This document shows, one piece after another, positions 17,815 through 27,705 of a stretch of 64,000 bases of DNA. The translations under genes were made by a program, and so were the position numbers. Within the stretch, counting starts at the first letter, position 1. Every line of letters starts with the position of its first letter. The stretch is taken from positions 16,653 to 80,652 of the forward strand of contig DASUHB010000073.1 of the NCBI GenBank assembly GCA_036273715.1, given 5' to 3'. The notes beneath the pieces were generated by a model that did no database searches, was not told the origin of the DNA, and saw only the letters and a program-made list of their open reading frames with translations. This DNA comes from Gemmatimonadaceae bacterium. Its GTDB lineage: Bacteria; Gemmatimonadota; Gemmatimonadetes; Gemmatimonadales; Gemmatimonadaceae.

Positions 17815-19100
17815 CGATCCAACCGGTACACCACGTGGCCGCCGACGATCGTGTAAATCGCTCGTCCCGTGAGCGTGCGTCCGGCGTACGGGGTGTTGCG
17901 GCCCTTGGAGAGGAACGCCGATGGGTCGACCTTCCAGGTTCGCGCCGGATCGAACACGGTGACGTCGGCCACCGAGCCCTCGGCCAGCGTCCCGCCCGGT
18001 AAATGGAACAGCGAGGCCGGCCGGCACGACATGCGATCGACCAGCGTCGCGAAGTCGATGATGCCCGGACCGACGAGCTCCGTCACGACGAGCGCGAGCG
18101 CGGTCTCGAGCCCGATGATGCCGAACGGCGCATCGGTGAATTCGCGCTCCTTCGCATCATAGTGGTGCGGCGCGTGATCGGTGGCCACGAGATCGATCGT
18201 CCCATCGCGCAACGCTTCGCCTAACGCTGCCACGTCCTCGGCCGTGCGCAGCGGCGGGTTCATCTTGGCGTGCGTGTCGTAGCCCTCGCACGCGTCTTCG
18301 GTGAGGGTCAGGTGGTGCGGCGTCACTTCGGCGGTCACGCGAATCCCCCGCTCCTTGCCCCAGCGGATCAGCTCCACGCTGCCCCTGGTGCTCATGTGCG
18401 CCAGGTGCACGTGGCCGCCCGTGCGGCGCGCCAGGAGGATGTCGCGGATCACCATGATCTCTTCGGCCTCCGTCGGAATGCCGGGAAGGCCTAACCGCGC
18501 GCTCACCACGCCCTCGTTCATGGCGCCGCCCTTGGCCAGCGTCGGTTCCTCGCAGTGATCGATCACCGGGATGGTGAACGCCTGCGCATACTCGAGCGCG
18601 GTGCGCATGAGGTGCGCGCTCGCGACGGGCCGGCCGTCGTCGCTCACCGCCACCGCGCCCGCGCCGACCATCTCGCCGAATTCAGCCAACGCCTCGCCGC
18701 GCTGCCCAACGGAGATCGCGCCGATCGGATACACCCGCGCCGCGCCGGCGCGGAGCGCCTGGCGAATGATGAACCCCACCGCCGCCTGGTTGTCGGTGAC
18801 CGGCTCGGTGTTCGGCATCGCGCACACCGCCGTGAAGCCGCCGGCCGCCGCCGCGCGGGCGCCGGTTGCGATCGTCTCGACATCCTCGCGGCCCGGCTCG
18901 CGCAGATGGCAGTGCACGTCGATGAACCCCGGCGACACATAGCAGCCGGCGCAGTCCAGTATCTCGGTCGAGTCGCCGGCATCGATCGACCCGCCTAACT
19001 GAGCCACCGTGCCCTCGGCGATCAGGAGATCGCCCCGCGCGTCGAGTCGGCGCGACGGATCCAGGAGCGTGCCGCCTGTCAGGAGGAGCCGGCGCGGCAC
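17811..19100 (-). CDS. pyrC: Dihydroorotase
   Basis: 429 residues. Catalyses cyclisation of carbamoyl-aspartate to dihydroorotate. The metal site HCHLREPG lies near residue 63. PNTEPVTDN, IDHCEEP, HLAHMST and ATDHAPHHYD supply the other metal and catalytic residues of the long (class I) dihydroorotases. A GTG at 19100 follows the pyrB stop directly. The C-terminus (KGRNTPYAGRTLTGR) is typical. Confidence 0.95.
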   Translation of the reverse strand: MPRRLLLTGGTLLDPSRRLDARGDLLIAEGTVAQLGGSIDAGDSTEILDCAGCYVSPGFIDVHCHLREPGREDVETIATGARAAAAGGFTAVCAMPNTEPVTDNQAAVGFIIRQALRAGAARVYPIGAISVGQRGEALAEFGEMVGAGAVAVSDDGRPVASAHLMRTALEYAQAFTIPVIDHCEEPTLAKGGAMNEGVVSARLGLPGIPTEAEEIMVIRDILLARRTGGHVHLAHMSTRGSVELIRWGKERGIRVTAEVTPHHLTLTEDACEGYDTHAKMNPPLRTAEDVAALGEALRDGTIDLVATDHAPHHYDAKEREFTDAPFGIIGLETALALVVTELVGPGIIDFATLVDRMSCRPASLFHLPGGTLAEGSVADVTVFDPARTWKVDPSAFLSKGRNTPYAGRTLTGRAIYTIVGGHVVYRLDR

Positions 19101-20057
19101 CTATGCTCCTCCCTTCGCCGCTTCTGCCAGCTCCGGCCGGCCGCCGGCCAGCAGATAGAGCACCGCCATCCGGATCGCGACTCCGTTAGTCACCTGGTTG
19201 AGGATCACACTGTGCGGCCCGTCCGCGACGTCGGAATCGATTTCCACGCCGCGGTTCATCGGACCCGGGTGCAGAATGAGCACGTCGCGCGGCGCGCGCG
19301 CCAGTCGCTCGCGCGTCACCCCGAACACGCGGTTGTATTCGCGCAGCGACGGAATGTAGCCTGCGGTCATCCGCTCCAATTGCAATCGTAGAATGTTGAG
19401 CGCTTCCGCCCACTCGATGGCTTCCTCGACGCGCGAAAACACCGTCACTCCGAACTCGCCGATTGCCCACGGCAAGAGCGACCGCGGACCGCACACCGCC
19501 ACCTCGGCGCCCATCTTCTTGAGGCCCCAGATGTTCGAGCGCGCGACACGCGAGTGGAGCACGTCGCCGACGATGCACACGCGGCGTCCGGTCAGCACGC
19601 CGAAGTGATCCCGCAGCGTGAGGAGATCGAGCAGGCCTTGCGTCGGATGCTCGTGCGTGCCGTCGCCCGCGTTGATCACGCTGCTCTCGATGCGATCGGC
19701 CAGAAACCGCGCCGCGCCCGAGGCGCCGTGCCGGATCACGACCATGTCGATGCGCATGGCCTCGAGGTTTCGCGCGGTGTCGACGAGCGTCTCGCCCTTC
19801 TGCACGCTCGACCCCGACGACGCGACGTTCACCGTGTCGGCGGACAACCGCTTTTCGGCGAACTCGAACGAGATGCGCGTCCGGGTGGACGCCTCGAAGA
19901 ACAGATTGACGATCGTTTGACCGCGCAGCGCCGGCACCTTCTTGATTGCGCGTTCCGAGATTTCCTTGAACGGTTCGGCGGTGTCGAGGACGAGTTGGAT
20001 TTGCTCCGTCGTGAGCGGCTCGAGCCCCAGGAGATCCTTGCCGAGGGCGCTCGTCAC
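19101..20057 (-). CDS. pyrB: Aspartate carbamoyltransferase catalytic subunit
   Basis: 318 residues. Carbamoyl-phosphate motif [19 protein letters not shown] at about 52-70, then [15 protein letters not shown] and [11 protein letters not shown], all diagnostic of ATCase. The GTG start overlaps the pyrR stop as GTGA. No pyrI regulatory gene is present, so control is probably through PyrR. Confidence 0.96.
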   Translation of the reverse strand: MTSALGKDLLGLEPLTTEQIQLVLDTAEPFKEISERAIKKVPALRGQTIVNLFFEASTRTRISFEFAEKRLSADTVNVASSGSSVQKGETLVDTARNLEAMRIDMVVIRHGASGAARFLADRIESSVINAGDGTHEHPTQGLLDLLTLRDHFGVLTGRRVCIVGDVLHSRVARSNIWGLKKMGAEVAVCGPRSLLPWAIGEFGVTVFSRVEEAIEWAEALNILRLQLERMTAGYIPSLREYNRVFGVTRERLARAPRDVLILHPGPMNRGVEIDSDVADGPHSVILNQVTNGVAIRMAVLYLLAGGRPELAEAAKGGA

Positions 20058-20602
20058 TCGTCGCCGTCCCGTCGCGCGATGACGACGCCGTCCTTCCCAT
20101 CCAGCTCTTCGACGAGGACATCCACCCGGTCGCGCGGCGCCACGTTGATCTTCTTGCCGACGACATCGGCGTGGATCGGCAGCTCGCGTCCGCCGCGATC
20201 GACTAACACGGCGAGGGCGATGCGGGCCGGTCGGCCGAAGTCCGCCAGCTCATCGAGGGCGGCGCGCACCGTCCGTCCCGTGTAGAGCACGTCGTCGACG
20301 ATGACGACGAATTTGTCCTCGAGATCCCAGGGCAGCTTGGTCGCTCCGACGACGGGTCGCGGTCCCACGGTCTGGAGATCGTCGCGATACAGCGTGATGT
20401 CGAGGGCGCCGCGCGGGATGTCGACATCGTCGCGGGCTTTGATCGTGGCGGCGATCCGCTCGGCGAGCTGCACGCCGCGGCGCTGAATGCCGACGATGAT
20501 GAGGTTGTCCGTGCCGTCGTTCAGCTCGACGATTTCATCTGCCATGCGACGCAGCGTGCGATCCATCGCGCGCGCGTCGAGAATCGTGGTTGGACTGGGC
20601 AT
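20054..20602 (-). CDS. pyrR: Bifunctional pyr operon regulator / uracil phosphoribosyltransferase PyrR
   Basis: 182 residues. The PRPP-binding loop [19 protein letters not shown] lies near residues 94-112. [13 protein letters not shown] and the C-terminal basic segment are also typical. PyrR binds pyr mRNA in response to UMP in other bacteria. It heads pyrRBC, and a hairpin with a T-run lies about 150 nt upstream. Confidence 0.95.
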   Translation of the reverse strand: MPSPTTILDARAMDRTLRRMADEIVELNDGTDNLIIVGIQRRGVQLAERIAATIKARDDVDIPRGALDITLYRDDLQTVGPRPVVGATKLPWDLEDKFVVIVDDVLYTGRTVRAALDELADFGRPARIALAVLVDRGGRELPIHADVVGKKINVAPRDRVDVLVEELDGKDGVVIARRDGDE

Positions 20603-20753
20603 GTCGTCCGAAGCGGGGACTTGGACAGCGGCCTGCTTAGACCCTGCGCCACATGCGACGTCGGGACCGGACGGACGTTAACGGGGACGCGGGGTCGAAG
20701 CAACCCGCGCATCGTGGGTTCCTCGCTTTGGAGACGCGGACTGAGCGGTCGAC

Positions 20754-20795
20754 AAAACGCAATGCCCCTCCGGGCAGATACTCCGGCGGGGCGTT
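20754..20795 (-). terminator. Possible attenuator hairpin upstream of pyrR
   Basis: Read on the minus strand, GCCCCGCCGG and CCGGAGGGGC form a 10-bp stem with one mismatch, extended after a bulge, followed by TTTT at 20757-20754. It is 150 nt before pyrR, where PyrR-controlled attenuators occur. No PyrR consensus box was recognised with confidence. The rest of 20603-21261 (659 bp) shows no gene I can support. Confidence 0.35.
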
Positions 20796-21261
20796 CGGAG
20801 AGTTGATCGCGCGAGGACCAGGTCTCCTCGACGAAGGGTCCGAAGGATAACAAACAGGATGCACGTGATGGGGAGGATCGCTGCCACGCGAGGGAAGGTG
20901 CGTTGTTCGCGCGCGTGGCCTACACCAGGAACGTGAACGATGATGTTTGGACCTCCATGGCTGCGATTTTCCCCATCCCTAACATCCTTTTCGTTTTCCT
21001 TTGAACCGTTCGTCGTAAGGACTCGGCTAGCGCATGGACGACGCCTCCGACGACCGATCTCGCGAAAAGGTTTCCCGTTCGCGACAAGATTCACCATTCG
21101 CTTTCGATTTTGACCCGACCTTGACGCCGTGTGACAGAGTCCGCTCGAAACCCTAACGGGGTCTCAACCTCCACTGGGCGGGCCGATCGTAGTGTGAGTA
21201 CCGAGGCCGCCGACCACGCTGACCGGCGAGCGGCAGGCCCGCCATACGACCGGGAGGAGAC

Positions 21262-21762
21262 ATGCGTCGCCCAACAATCGAATCGCCGCGCGCTTTCGCG
21301 CTGGTCGCTGCCGCGACCCTGCTGGCTGCCCTTCCCGCCGCCGCCGCGGCGCAGCAACTCGCTTCCAACGTGCCCGACAGCCTGGAAGTCGCCACTCTCG
21401 CGCCGACGCCGATCCGCAGCGACGCCGATCGCGCCGCGCGCGAGACCCACCCGTCGTGGCGCGGTCACGCGGACGGCAGGTTCAAGGGCACGGTAACACT
21501 GACGCTCGAGCGCATTGGTGTGCCGGAGAGCGCCATCGATCCGGCGTGGCCGGTGCTCGTGCGCTGGGAGTACGAGGGCCGAGATCCGTCCAAGTCGTTC
21601 ACCGCCGAGCTGTTCGGAAGCGGCACGGCGAACGGCAAGATGCTGCTGCACGGTGTGATCACGAGCGGCTATCGTGCCGGACAGGAAGTGGAAGTGAACG
21701 TGGGTGGCGGTGCGGGCGCGAAGGCGACGATGGCCTTCGTCGATCCGAGCGCCGCGCAGTAG
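21262..21762 (+). CDS. Secreted hypothetical protein
   Basis: 166 residues with a signal peptide (AFALVAAATLLAALPAAAAAQQ). The mature part has an LTLERIGVPESAIDPAWPVLVRWEYEG segment and a Gly-rich end (VNVGGGAGAKATMAFVDPS). A good ribosome site (GGGAGGAG) lies just before the ATG. No family recognised. It is a single gene on the plus strand. Confidence 0.7.
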   Translation: MRRPTIESPRAFALVAAATLLAALPAAAAAQQLASNVPDSLEVATLAPTPIRSDADRAARETHPSWRGHADGRFKGTVTLTLERIGVPESAIDPAWPVLVRWEYEGRDPSKSFTAELFGSGTANGKMLLHGVITSGYRAGQEVEVNVGGGAGAKATMAFVDPSAAQ

Positions 21763-21839
21763 GTCGCATTCCGCCGCCTAACGGCGGCTCGGTTGGGTTC
21801 ACGCGCCGCCGGTTCGTGTCGCGCTCTCCCCCGGAGCGA

Positions 21840-22652
21840 TCACGAATCGACGGCACGTGGACTTTCCTTCCGCTCTTCCTTGAGAATGCGCGTCACGAAC
21901 CGCCAGCGTCGCCACGGCAGCACGATCGCCTGCCGCGTCGCGCGCTGCACGCGCCGGCCGATCTCCCGGCCCAACGTCGGATGCGGCCGCGGCGGCTCGA
22001 CCAACATGTCGTTCGTCTGCAGCACGCAGTGCACGTACTGGTTGCGCATCCAGACGTCCTCGAGCGAGTAGTGCCGCAGCGTGAATCCCGCCGCGCCCGC
22101 CTCCGCGAGCAGCGCCGGCAGCTCGATGACGTTGTCGATGATCTGCAGCTCCTCCGGCCGGTCGCGCTCGAGAAAGCGCTGGTACTGCGGACTCGGATAG
22201 GTGAGGATCAACACCGCGTTGGGCGCCGCCAGCGCCTTGAGCCTAACGAAAAGCCCCGGACGCTCGGCGTCGGGAATGTGCTCGACCACGTCCACCATGG
22301 TGATCACATCGAGCGCGCCGCCTGTACGCGCTGCGATCTGCGCCGTGTCGTCCAGGATGTCGGCGGCGAAGAACGTCACGTTCGATTTCCGCACCGTGTG
22401 CGACGCGTACCAGACGTTGCGCGGGCTCAGGTCGATCCCCCACACCCGTCCGGCGCGCGCCCGCGCCGCGATCCGCTCGGTCACGATGCCGATGCCACAC
22501 CCGACGTCGAGCACACGGTCGTTCTCGTGCACGTAGGGCTCGATCCGTCGCGCCGCTTGCTCGATGCGCTGGTTGCCGAACAGGCGATATTGCACCATGC
22601 GCGATTCGAGAAACTCATTATAGAAAGCGCGAACGTCGGCGCGACCGTCCAT
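21840..22652 (-). CDS. Class I SAM-dependent methyltransferase
   Basis: 270 residues. SAM motif I is VLDVGCGIGIVTERI near 47-61, then VWGIDLSPRN (acidic ribose-binding position) and VITMVDVVEHIPD (post-I/motif II region). The C-terminal tail is basic and may touch membrane or nucleic acid. It resembles small-molecule or lipid O-methyltransferases of the UbiG type, but no substrate is visible. It is a single gene. Confidence 0.85.
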   Translation of the reverse strand: MDGRADVRAFYNEFLESRMVQYRLFGNQRIEQAARRIEPYVHENDRVLDVGCGIGIVTERIAARARAGRVWGIDLSPRNVWYASHTVRKSNVTFFAADILDDTAQIAARTGGALDVITMVDVVEHIPDAERPGLFVRLKALAAPNAVLILTYPSPQYQRFLERDRPEELQIIDNVIELPALLAEAGAAGFTLRHYSLEDVWMRNQYVHCVLQTNDMLVEPPRPHPTLGREIGRRVQRATRQAIVLPWRRWRFVTRILKEERKESPRAVDS

Positions 22653-22848
22653 TGAGACCTCTCGGTGTCACCTGCGGCGCGCGATGCGCCAGATACGCTG
22701 CCAGTGAACCGAAAACGCGCAAGACATGCGCCCCCGCGCGCGAAGACGTGAAGATCCGAAGAAGAAGCGAGCGCGGCACCTGCACGCATCTCGTGCGCAG
22801 GGTACGGGTTCAATGTGGCGCACGGTTCCCATGGCTTGCATCTACGTT

Positions 22849-22959
22849 CATGAAGACGCCGACAAGGCAGGACACAACCGACACGACACGAGCAACACCA
22901 AGCGTTGATTTTTTTGTCAGTGCATTGTCCGTTGTGTCCTGCTTGTCCGCATCTTCATG
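22849..22959. repeat. Imperfect intergenic inverted repeat (also holds copy 2 of the dispersed repeat)
   Basis: Arms 22849-22882 and 22927-22959 pair with three mismatches and one indel; the outer ends are CATGAAGA and TCTTCATG. The loop holds a T7 run. Modules A and B of the 11.4-kb repeat lie at 22870-22894 and 22964-22986. The remainder of 22653-23134 shows no gene. Confidence 0.65.
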
Positions 22960-23134
22960 AGCGTAGCACTCTGCCACTCCGGCCTGCAACGAGTCTCATC
23001 GGGATACCGGACCAAACTGTACCTCTACCGTGAGCAGCGCATGCTTGACGCTGACACGAGACGGCCTATCGTCTCTCGCCTGTCATTGTTGTCGAGTTCC
23101 ACTCGAGCGGCTCGAAGCCCGCAGGAGAGCGCAC

Positions 23135-23497
23135 ATGGTTGACGTCTCGGTCGAGGGAGATCGCGTCCGTTTCGACGTAGACGGATGGGACAAGATGTGG
23201 GCGCTGAAAAGCCGGCTGGAGATTCCGCTCGAGCACATCACGTCGGTGCGCGTGGATCCCGAGCCCGCCCGCGGCTGGTGGCACGGATTCCGGATGCCCG
23301 GCACGCAGATTCCGGGTGTGCTCACCGCGGGCACCTTCTACCAGCACGACGGCGCGGTGTTCTACGATGTGCACGACCCGGAGCACACGATCGTGATCGA
23401 GTTGGACCACGAGCACTACCGGCGGTTGGTCGTCGAGGTTGCCGATCCCGCCGCCGCCGTCTCCCTGCTCGAGGATGCGATACACGGCCGCGTGTGA
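23135..23497 (+). CDS. Conserved hypothetical protein, possible PH-like domain
   Basis: 120 residues from the ATG at 23135, preceded by AGGAGA. Sequence opens MVDVSVEGDRVRFDVDGWDK and runs through short beta-rich segments (LEIPLEHITSVRVDPE, FYQHDGAVFYDVHDPEHTIV) to a C-terminal helix. This pattern fits small bacterial PH-like proteins of unknown function. A terminator follows. Confidence 0.68.
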   Translation: MVDVSVEGDRVRFDVDGWDKMWALKSRLEIPLEHITSVRVDPEPARGWWHGFRMPGTQIPGVLTAGTFYQHDGAVFYDVHDPEHTIVIELDHEHYRRLVVEVADPAAAVSLLEDAIHGRV

Positions 23498-23544
23498 GCG
23501 AATGCGCAGGCGGGTGACCGATCTCCGCGCACGACGGAAAGGCC

Positions 23545-23594
23545 GACAAAATGAAACTGGGGCCAACGTTCGTTAGCCCCAGTTTCATTCTGTC
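23545..23594. terminator. Bidirectional terminator hairpin
   Basis: 19-nt arms 23545-23563 and 23576-23594, one mismatch, 12-nt loop. It lies between the convergent genes ending at 23497 and 23622 and contains AATGAAACTGGGGC / GCCCCAGTTTCATT. Confidence 0.8.
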
Positions 23595-23621
23595 ATCCGT
23601 TAGACGGCGAGCAGTTCTGCG

Positions 23622-23882
23622 CTAGAGCTGCGCCCGCCGACCACCCGTCACCAGCCGCACGATCCAAGTGAGAATGACCGCGCCCAAAATCGCGATCAGG
23701 ATCGTGTAGATAACCCCGCCGCTTCCCCGGAATCCCAGCGAGCGCATGATGAATCCACCGATGATCGCGCCGATGATGCCGACCACGATGTCCATCAATG
23801 CGCCGTACCCGGATCCTTTCATCAGCTTGCCGGTGAGGTAGCCCGCGATCAACCCCACGATGATCCACCACACGATTGCCAT
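23622..23882 (-). CDS. GlsB/YeaQ/YmgE family membrane protein
   Basis: 86 residues, three hydrophobic segments: MAIVWWIIVGLIAGYLTGKL, MDIVVGIIGAIIGGFIM and IYTILIAILGAVILTWIV. The glycine-zipper pattern and GYG/GFRG turns are typical of the transglycosylase-associated / YeaQ family, inner membrane proteins often tied to stress. GAGG lies 8 nt before the ATG at 23882. Confidence 0.88.
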   Translation of the reverse strand: MAIVWWIIVGLIAGYLTGKLMKGSGYGALMDIVVGIIGAIIGGFIMRSLGFRGSGGVIYTILIAILGAVILTWIVRLVTGGRRAQL

Positions 23883-24182
23883 TGCAGTGTCCTCGGTTGA
23901 GGGAAACGAGCGTACGCGGATCCGGCCCAGGTAGCCGGCCTCCGCGGGGCTACTCTCGCACAAGTTGAGCCGGACCGAACCGGCTCGCAAGCCGCGCACA
24001 CAACAATGGGCAAGACCGGCGGTCCGCTGGCTGAAATACGCCCCGGCGCTGTCGCTCACACATCGGGCGAGCCATGGTCCCGCTCTTGCCCGTCACGCGC
24101 TCTGTCCAATGCAGGGAGGCGGCATCGGACGTTGTGCCTGCCTTCACGCTTCGTGTACGCGTCTTCAGCGGAGTCTGCAGCT

Positions 24183-24755
24183 ATGCGTGTGTCCATAGTC
24201 GTTCCCAGTCTCATGCTCGCCCTGGGCGCCGCCGCGGCCGCCCCGTCTCAGGCCCGCGCGCAAGTCGGGCTCGGCGTTGGCGGCGGTTTCACGTTCCCGG
24301 TGAGCTCGCTGAGCACCACGAACAAGACCGGGTATAACGTCCTGGCGGACCTGTCGTTCCGCTCGGATTCGTTTCCGTTAGGCTTCCGGGTCGACGGAAT
24401 GTTCAATTCGCTGCCCACCAAGATCACGGATGCCCGGACGCTCCAGGTCTGGACCGTGAACGCAAACCTGGTGGCGAACCTGGTGAACCAGCAGACCAAG
24501 CCGCCGGTGGTGCCGTACCTCATCGCCGGCATCGGCTGGTACAACGACAAGTACCGGGCGCAAACCATCGGCAGCACGGTCGTCCTGTCGGGCAACACCA
24601 GCGAGAATGACTTCGGCATCAATGCCGGCGCGGGTCTCCGCATCGCGCTCGGCAGCTCGAGTCTCTTCGCCGAGGGCCGGTATCACTACGTGTTCACACC
24701 GCACCAGCGGCTGCAGATGATCCCCGTTACGTTCGGGATCAGTTTCGGCAACTGA
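24183..24755 (+). CDS. Outer-membrane beta-barrel protein
   Basis: 190 residues. A signal peptide (IVVPSLMLALGAAAAAPSQARA) is followed by alternating amphipathic strands (VGLGVGGGFTFPVSSL, PYLIAGIGWYNDKY, GAGLRIALGSSSLFAEGRY). It ends in FGISFGN, with the aromatic terminal strand of OmpX/OmpA-like barrels. The start at 24183 fits the signal peptide. The gap 23883-24182 to the divergent YeaQ gene holds only the two promoter regions, which I could not resolve. Confidence 0.8.
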   Translation: MRVSIVVPSLMLALGAAAAAPSQARAQVGLGVGGGFTFPVSSLSTTNKTGYNVLADLSFRSDSFPLGFRVDGMFNSLPTKITDARTLQVWTVNANLVANLVNQQTKPPVVPYLIAGIGWYNDKYRAQTIGSTVVLSGNTSENDFGINAGAGLRIALGSSSLFAEGRYHYVFTPHQRLQMIPVTFGISFGN

Positions 24756-24797
24756 CGCGGGACTCGCGCGCCGCGGCCAGCGCGGCGCGCCTAACGT

Positions 24798-24834
24798 GAA
24801 ACCGGGCGACGGCAATCGGCCGCCGTCCGGTTTC
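24798..24834. terminator. Hairpin between convergent genes
   Basis: GAAACCGG...CCGGTTTC ends with a GC-rich inner stem (GCGACGGC/GCCGCCGT, imperfect). It lies directly before the TonB-receptor stop and after the beta-barrel gene. There is no T-run. Confidence 0.55.
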
Positions 24835-24835
24835 G

Positions 24836-27523
24836 CTACGGCACGAGGCTGAGCGTGAGGCCGATGCTGCGCGTGCTCGGAAGGCCGGGCACCTCCTGAC
24901 CCTGATCGGGCCCGGTGTCGAACACGCTTTGGGGATCGAAGTTGGGCGCGGCGCTGTGAACCAGAAGATTGCGACCGATTGCGGCGACCTCGAGCGTTCT
25001 CAGATGCAGTCGCGCCGCCACACGCGGCTGCACCGTGTACGCGAGCCGGACTTCCCGCAGCTCGATGGCGCTCCCGTCGAAGGCCGCGATGTTCGCATCG
25101 CCTGCGATGAACTCGTAGTACTCCTGCGGAGAGATGGCCGTCGTATTCGGCGTCCCGTCCGGGTTCACGCCCGGCAGAATGATCGTTCCGCCCTGTTGCC
25201 GCAGGCCGAGCGTGGACGAGAGCGTGCCGGCCATCGTTCCCCACATGTTCGTCCGGCTGTACACGCGGCCGCCGTGCCGACTGCCGACCAGGAGCACCAG
25301 CGAAAGCTGGCGATATCGCAGGTCGCTCTCGAGGCCGCCCACCCACGACGGCAGCTCCGAGCCGAGCGCCTGCAGTTGGTCCTCCGGCGTGCCGTCCTCG
25401 ATGATCATTCGGCCTAACGAGTCGCGTACCGGCGCATAGGCAACGATGCTGCCGTACGGATGGCCGGTCAGGATCGACGCGCTGCCGATGCCGTTGATCC
25501 CGATCAGCGACGGCGGTCCCTGCACGTGGCTGTGGTTCTTCGCAAAGCGAAGGCCGAGGTCCCATTCGAGACCGTTTGCGCCCTTGACCGCGGCGCCGTT
25601 CAGCGCGAGCTCGATGCCGCGATCGGTAACGGCCAGCGAGCGCTCCGTCGGAGACGGGATCTCGAAGACGAGGAATCGCGACACCGTGCGTTCATCATAG
25701 TATGTGGCGCTGAGCGACGCGCGATCGTGCAGGAATCCGAGATCGATCCCTTCTTCCTGGGAGATCGTGCGATCGAGCAGCAAGAACTGAGTTTCGCCGC
25801 CGACCTGCGCCCAACTGGCCCGCAGCTTCCCGGCAGAGACCAGGCCGCCCAACATGCCGCGACTCGTTGGGCGCGCGAAATCGTAGGCGACGGAGACAGA
25901 CGGGTAGAATTGAGGTCCCGTTGCCAACCAATCCTTGCGTCCGGTAGCGTCGAGAAAGAGCATGCTGTCGACCGACGCGCCAAGCCGCCCGTAGACGCTG
26001 TTCGTCTGGGCGCGGCGCGAACTGCGGGCCAGTGAGACCAGGCCGCCTAACTGATCCCTGATGGTGGTTGCTTGCGTCGTCAGGCCGCCGCGGGTCGCCA
26101 GGCCGGCGTCGAGGCTCATGGCGAGGGCCGCGGTCAACGGGCGTGCGACGCTCACCAGCAGATCGGAATTCTGTTCGCGATAGGTCGTGGCGCCCGCGGA
26201 ACCGGTCACCTCGGTGAACAGCGGCTCGGTCGCCAGGACGTCTTGGGCGAACTCGCGATCGTGCCACCAGTCGATGCCGCTGCGGATGGACGCACGCAGC
26301 CACGGCGCAAATGCGTAGTCGGCGCTGATCACACCGAGCGCGTGATCCCGGTTGTCGCCGTTGGTATTGACGAACGCATCCCAGTACGGGTTGTTGATGC
26401 CGAAGGCAGTGGCGAACGAGTTCTGGCGCGTCGTCAGGGCGTCGGAGCGCATGCGGCTCGGATCGAGCGCGCTCCCCTCGAAGAGGAACACCTGAAAGGG
26501 ATTGTCGCCATCCAGTCCCTGCACCGGCTGCTGTTTTGCGTCGAAGTGCGTGTACGCGCCATCGATGCGCACGCGCAGCCGCGGCAGCACATCCATGCCG
26601 GCCGACAACGACGTCCCCAGGCGATCGGAGCCGCTGTTCGGCGACACGCCGGCCTGGCCGACGCGCGAGATGCCTAACCGTACGTCGCCGCGCGCCGACG
26701 CGGCCGACACCGCGGCCGTCGTGGTCGACGTGTGCCCCTGCACGAGATAGTCTCGCAGATCGTTCGGCTGCGCCACCAGCGGCGCCGGCTGGCCGCTGCT
26801 CCACCACTGCACCTGCTCGGTGCCGTAGACCGCGGGCCCCCAGGTGCCGAAGCCGCCCGGCGAGTAGACGCCGTCGCTGCCCAACGCAAAGCGACTCTGG
26901 AACTGCGGGAGCCGCTGTGGCGACTCGAACGTGTAATCCTGGCGCGCGGTGACGGCAAAGCCGCTCGAGCGCGCGGCCCGCGTGGTCGTGATGAGCACGG
27001 CGCCGTTCTGCGCGCGGCTGCCGTACAGCGCGGCCGCGTTAGGCCCATTGAGCACGGTGATCGAGGCGACGTCGTTCGGGTCGATGTCGCCCAACAAGCT
27101 GCCGAAATCGATGTTGCCGTTCCGGCCGGTGACGCTCTGGTTGGCCACCGGTACGCCGTCGACGACGAACAGCGGCTGGTCGTTGCCGCCTGCCGTGCGC
27201 GCGCCGCGGAGCAACAGGCTCACCGAGCTGCCGGACGCGCCGGTGCCGCTGACGTCCGCGCCGGTGACGCGCCCGGCGAGCGCCCTCACGATGTTGGTCT
27301 CGCCCGCCGCGGTAAGCCCGTCGCCGGACACGGTCTGTTGGGCAGCGCCGAGCGATCCGCGATCGCGCTCGATGCCCAGCGCCGTGACGGCGCGGTGCGA
27401 CGAATCGGCCGGAACGCCCGGGAGCACCGTCGCCGGCACAGTGTGTTGGGCAGCGAGCATTGGCGCGGCGGCTACCAGCGCCGCGCTCAAGGCGGCGGCG
27501 AGACGGCAGGCACAATGGGACAT
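24836..27523 (-). CDS. SusC/RagA-like TonB-dependent outer-membrane receptor
   Basis: 895 residues from the ATG at 27523. Signal peptide near 1-25 (LSAALVAAAPMLAAQ), then a SusC-type entry (VTALGIERDRGSLGAAQQTV) and a plug domain with PLFVVDGVPVANQ and NAAALYGSRAQNGAVLITT. The rest is a long beta-barrel ending in STRSIGLTLSLVP. The usual N-terminal carboxypeptidase-like domain and TonB box are not evident. No SusD partner is adjacent, which is unusual. The ligand is unknown. Confidence 0.85.
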   Translation of the reverse strand: MSHCACRLAAALSAALVAAAPMLAAQHTVPATVLPGVPADSSHRAVTALGIERDRGSLGAAQQTVSGDGLTAAGETNIVRALAGRVTGADVSGTGASGSSVSLLLRGARTAGGNDQPLFVVDGVPVANQSVTGRNGNIDFGSLLGDIDPNDVASITVLNGPNAAALYGSRAQNGAVLITTTRAARSSGFAVTARQDYTFESPQRLPQFQSRFALGSDGVYSPGGFGTWGPAVYGTEQVQWWSSGQPAPLVAQPNDLRDYLVQGHTSTTTAAVSAASARGDVRLGISRVGQAGVSPNSGSDRLGTSLSAGMDVLPRLRVRIDGAYTHFDAKQQPVQGLDGDNPFQVFLFEGSALDPSRMRSDALTTRQNSFATAFGINNPYWDAFVNTNGDNRDHALGVISADYAFAPWLRASIRSGIDWWHDREFAQDVLATEPLFTEVTGSAGATTYREQNSDLLVSVARPLTAALAMSLDAGLATRGGLTTQATTIRDQLGGLVSLARSSRRAQTNSVYGRLGASVDSMLFLDATGRKDWLATGPQFYPSVSVAYDFARPTSRGMLGGLVSAGKLRASWAQVGGETQFLLLDRTISQEEGIDLGFLHDRASLSATYYDERTVSRFLVFEIPSPTERSLAVTDRGIELALNGAAVKGANGLEWDLGLRFAKNHSHVQGPPSLIGINGIGSASILTGHPYGSIVAYAPVRDSLGRMIIEDGTPEDQLQALGSELPSWVGGLESDLRYRQLSLVLLVGSRHGGRVYSRTNMWGTMAGTLSSTLGLRQQGGTIILPGVNPDGTPNTTAISPQEYYEFIAGDANIAAFDGSAIELREVRLAYTVQPRVAARLHLRTLEVAAIGRNLLVHSAAPNFDPQSVFDTGPDQGQEVPGLPSTRSIGLTLSLVP

Positions 27524-27705
27524 GGGATCGAGCGCGAGAGGAACGCGGCCGGGCGGCCGGAGTGGCCGAGCCGGCGCCGGCGCGTGCGGCATCGCGCGCG
27601 GGCCGCGTCCGTTAGGGAGGGAGTAACGTTAGGCGGCTGCGCCCGCCGCCGCAAGGCCGGCCGCGCCACCCGGTGCCGGCCAAGCGGCACGAACTGCCGG
27701 CGCGC

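Noticed and set aside
20678..21097. 139-codon minus-strand frame upstream of pyrR
   Set aside because: Composition is mixed and not protein-like. It spans the possible attenuator and an AT-rich tract.
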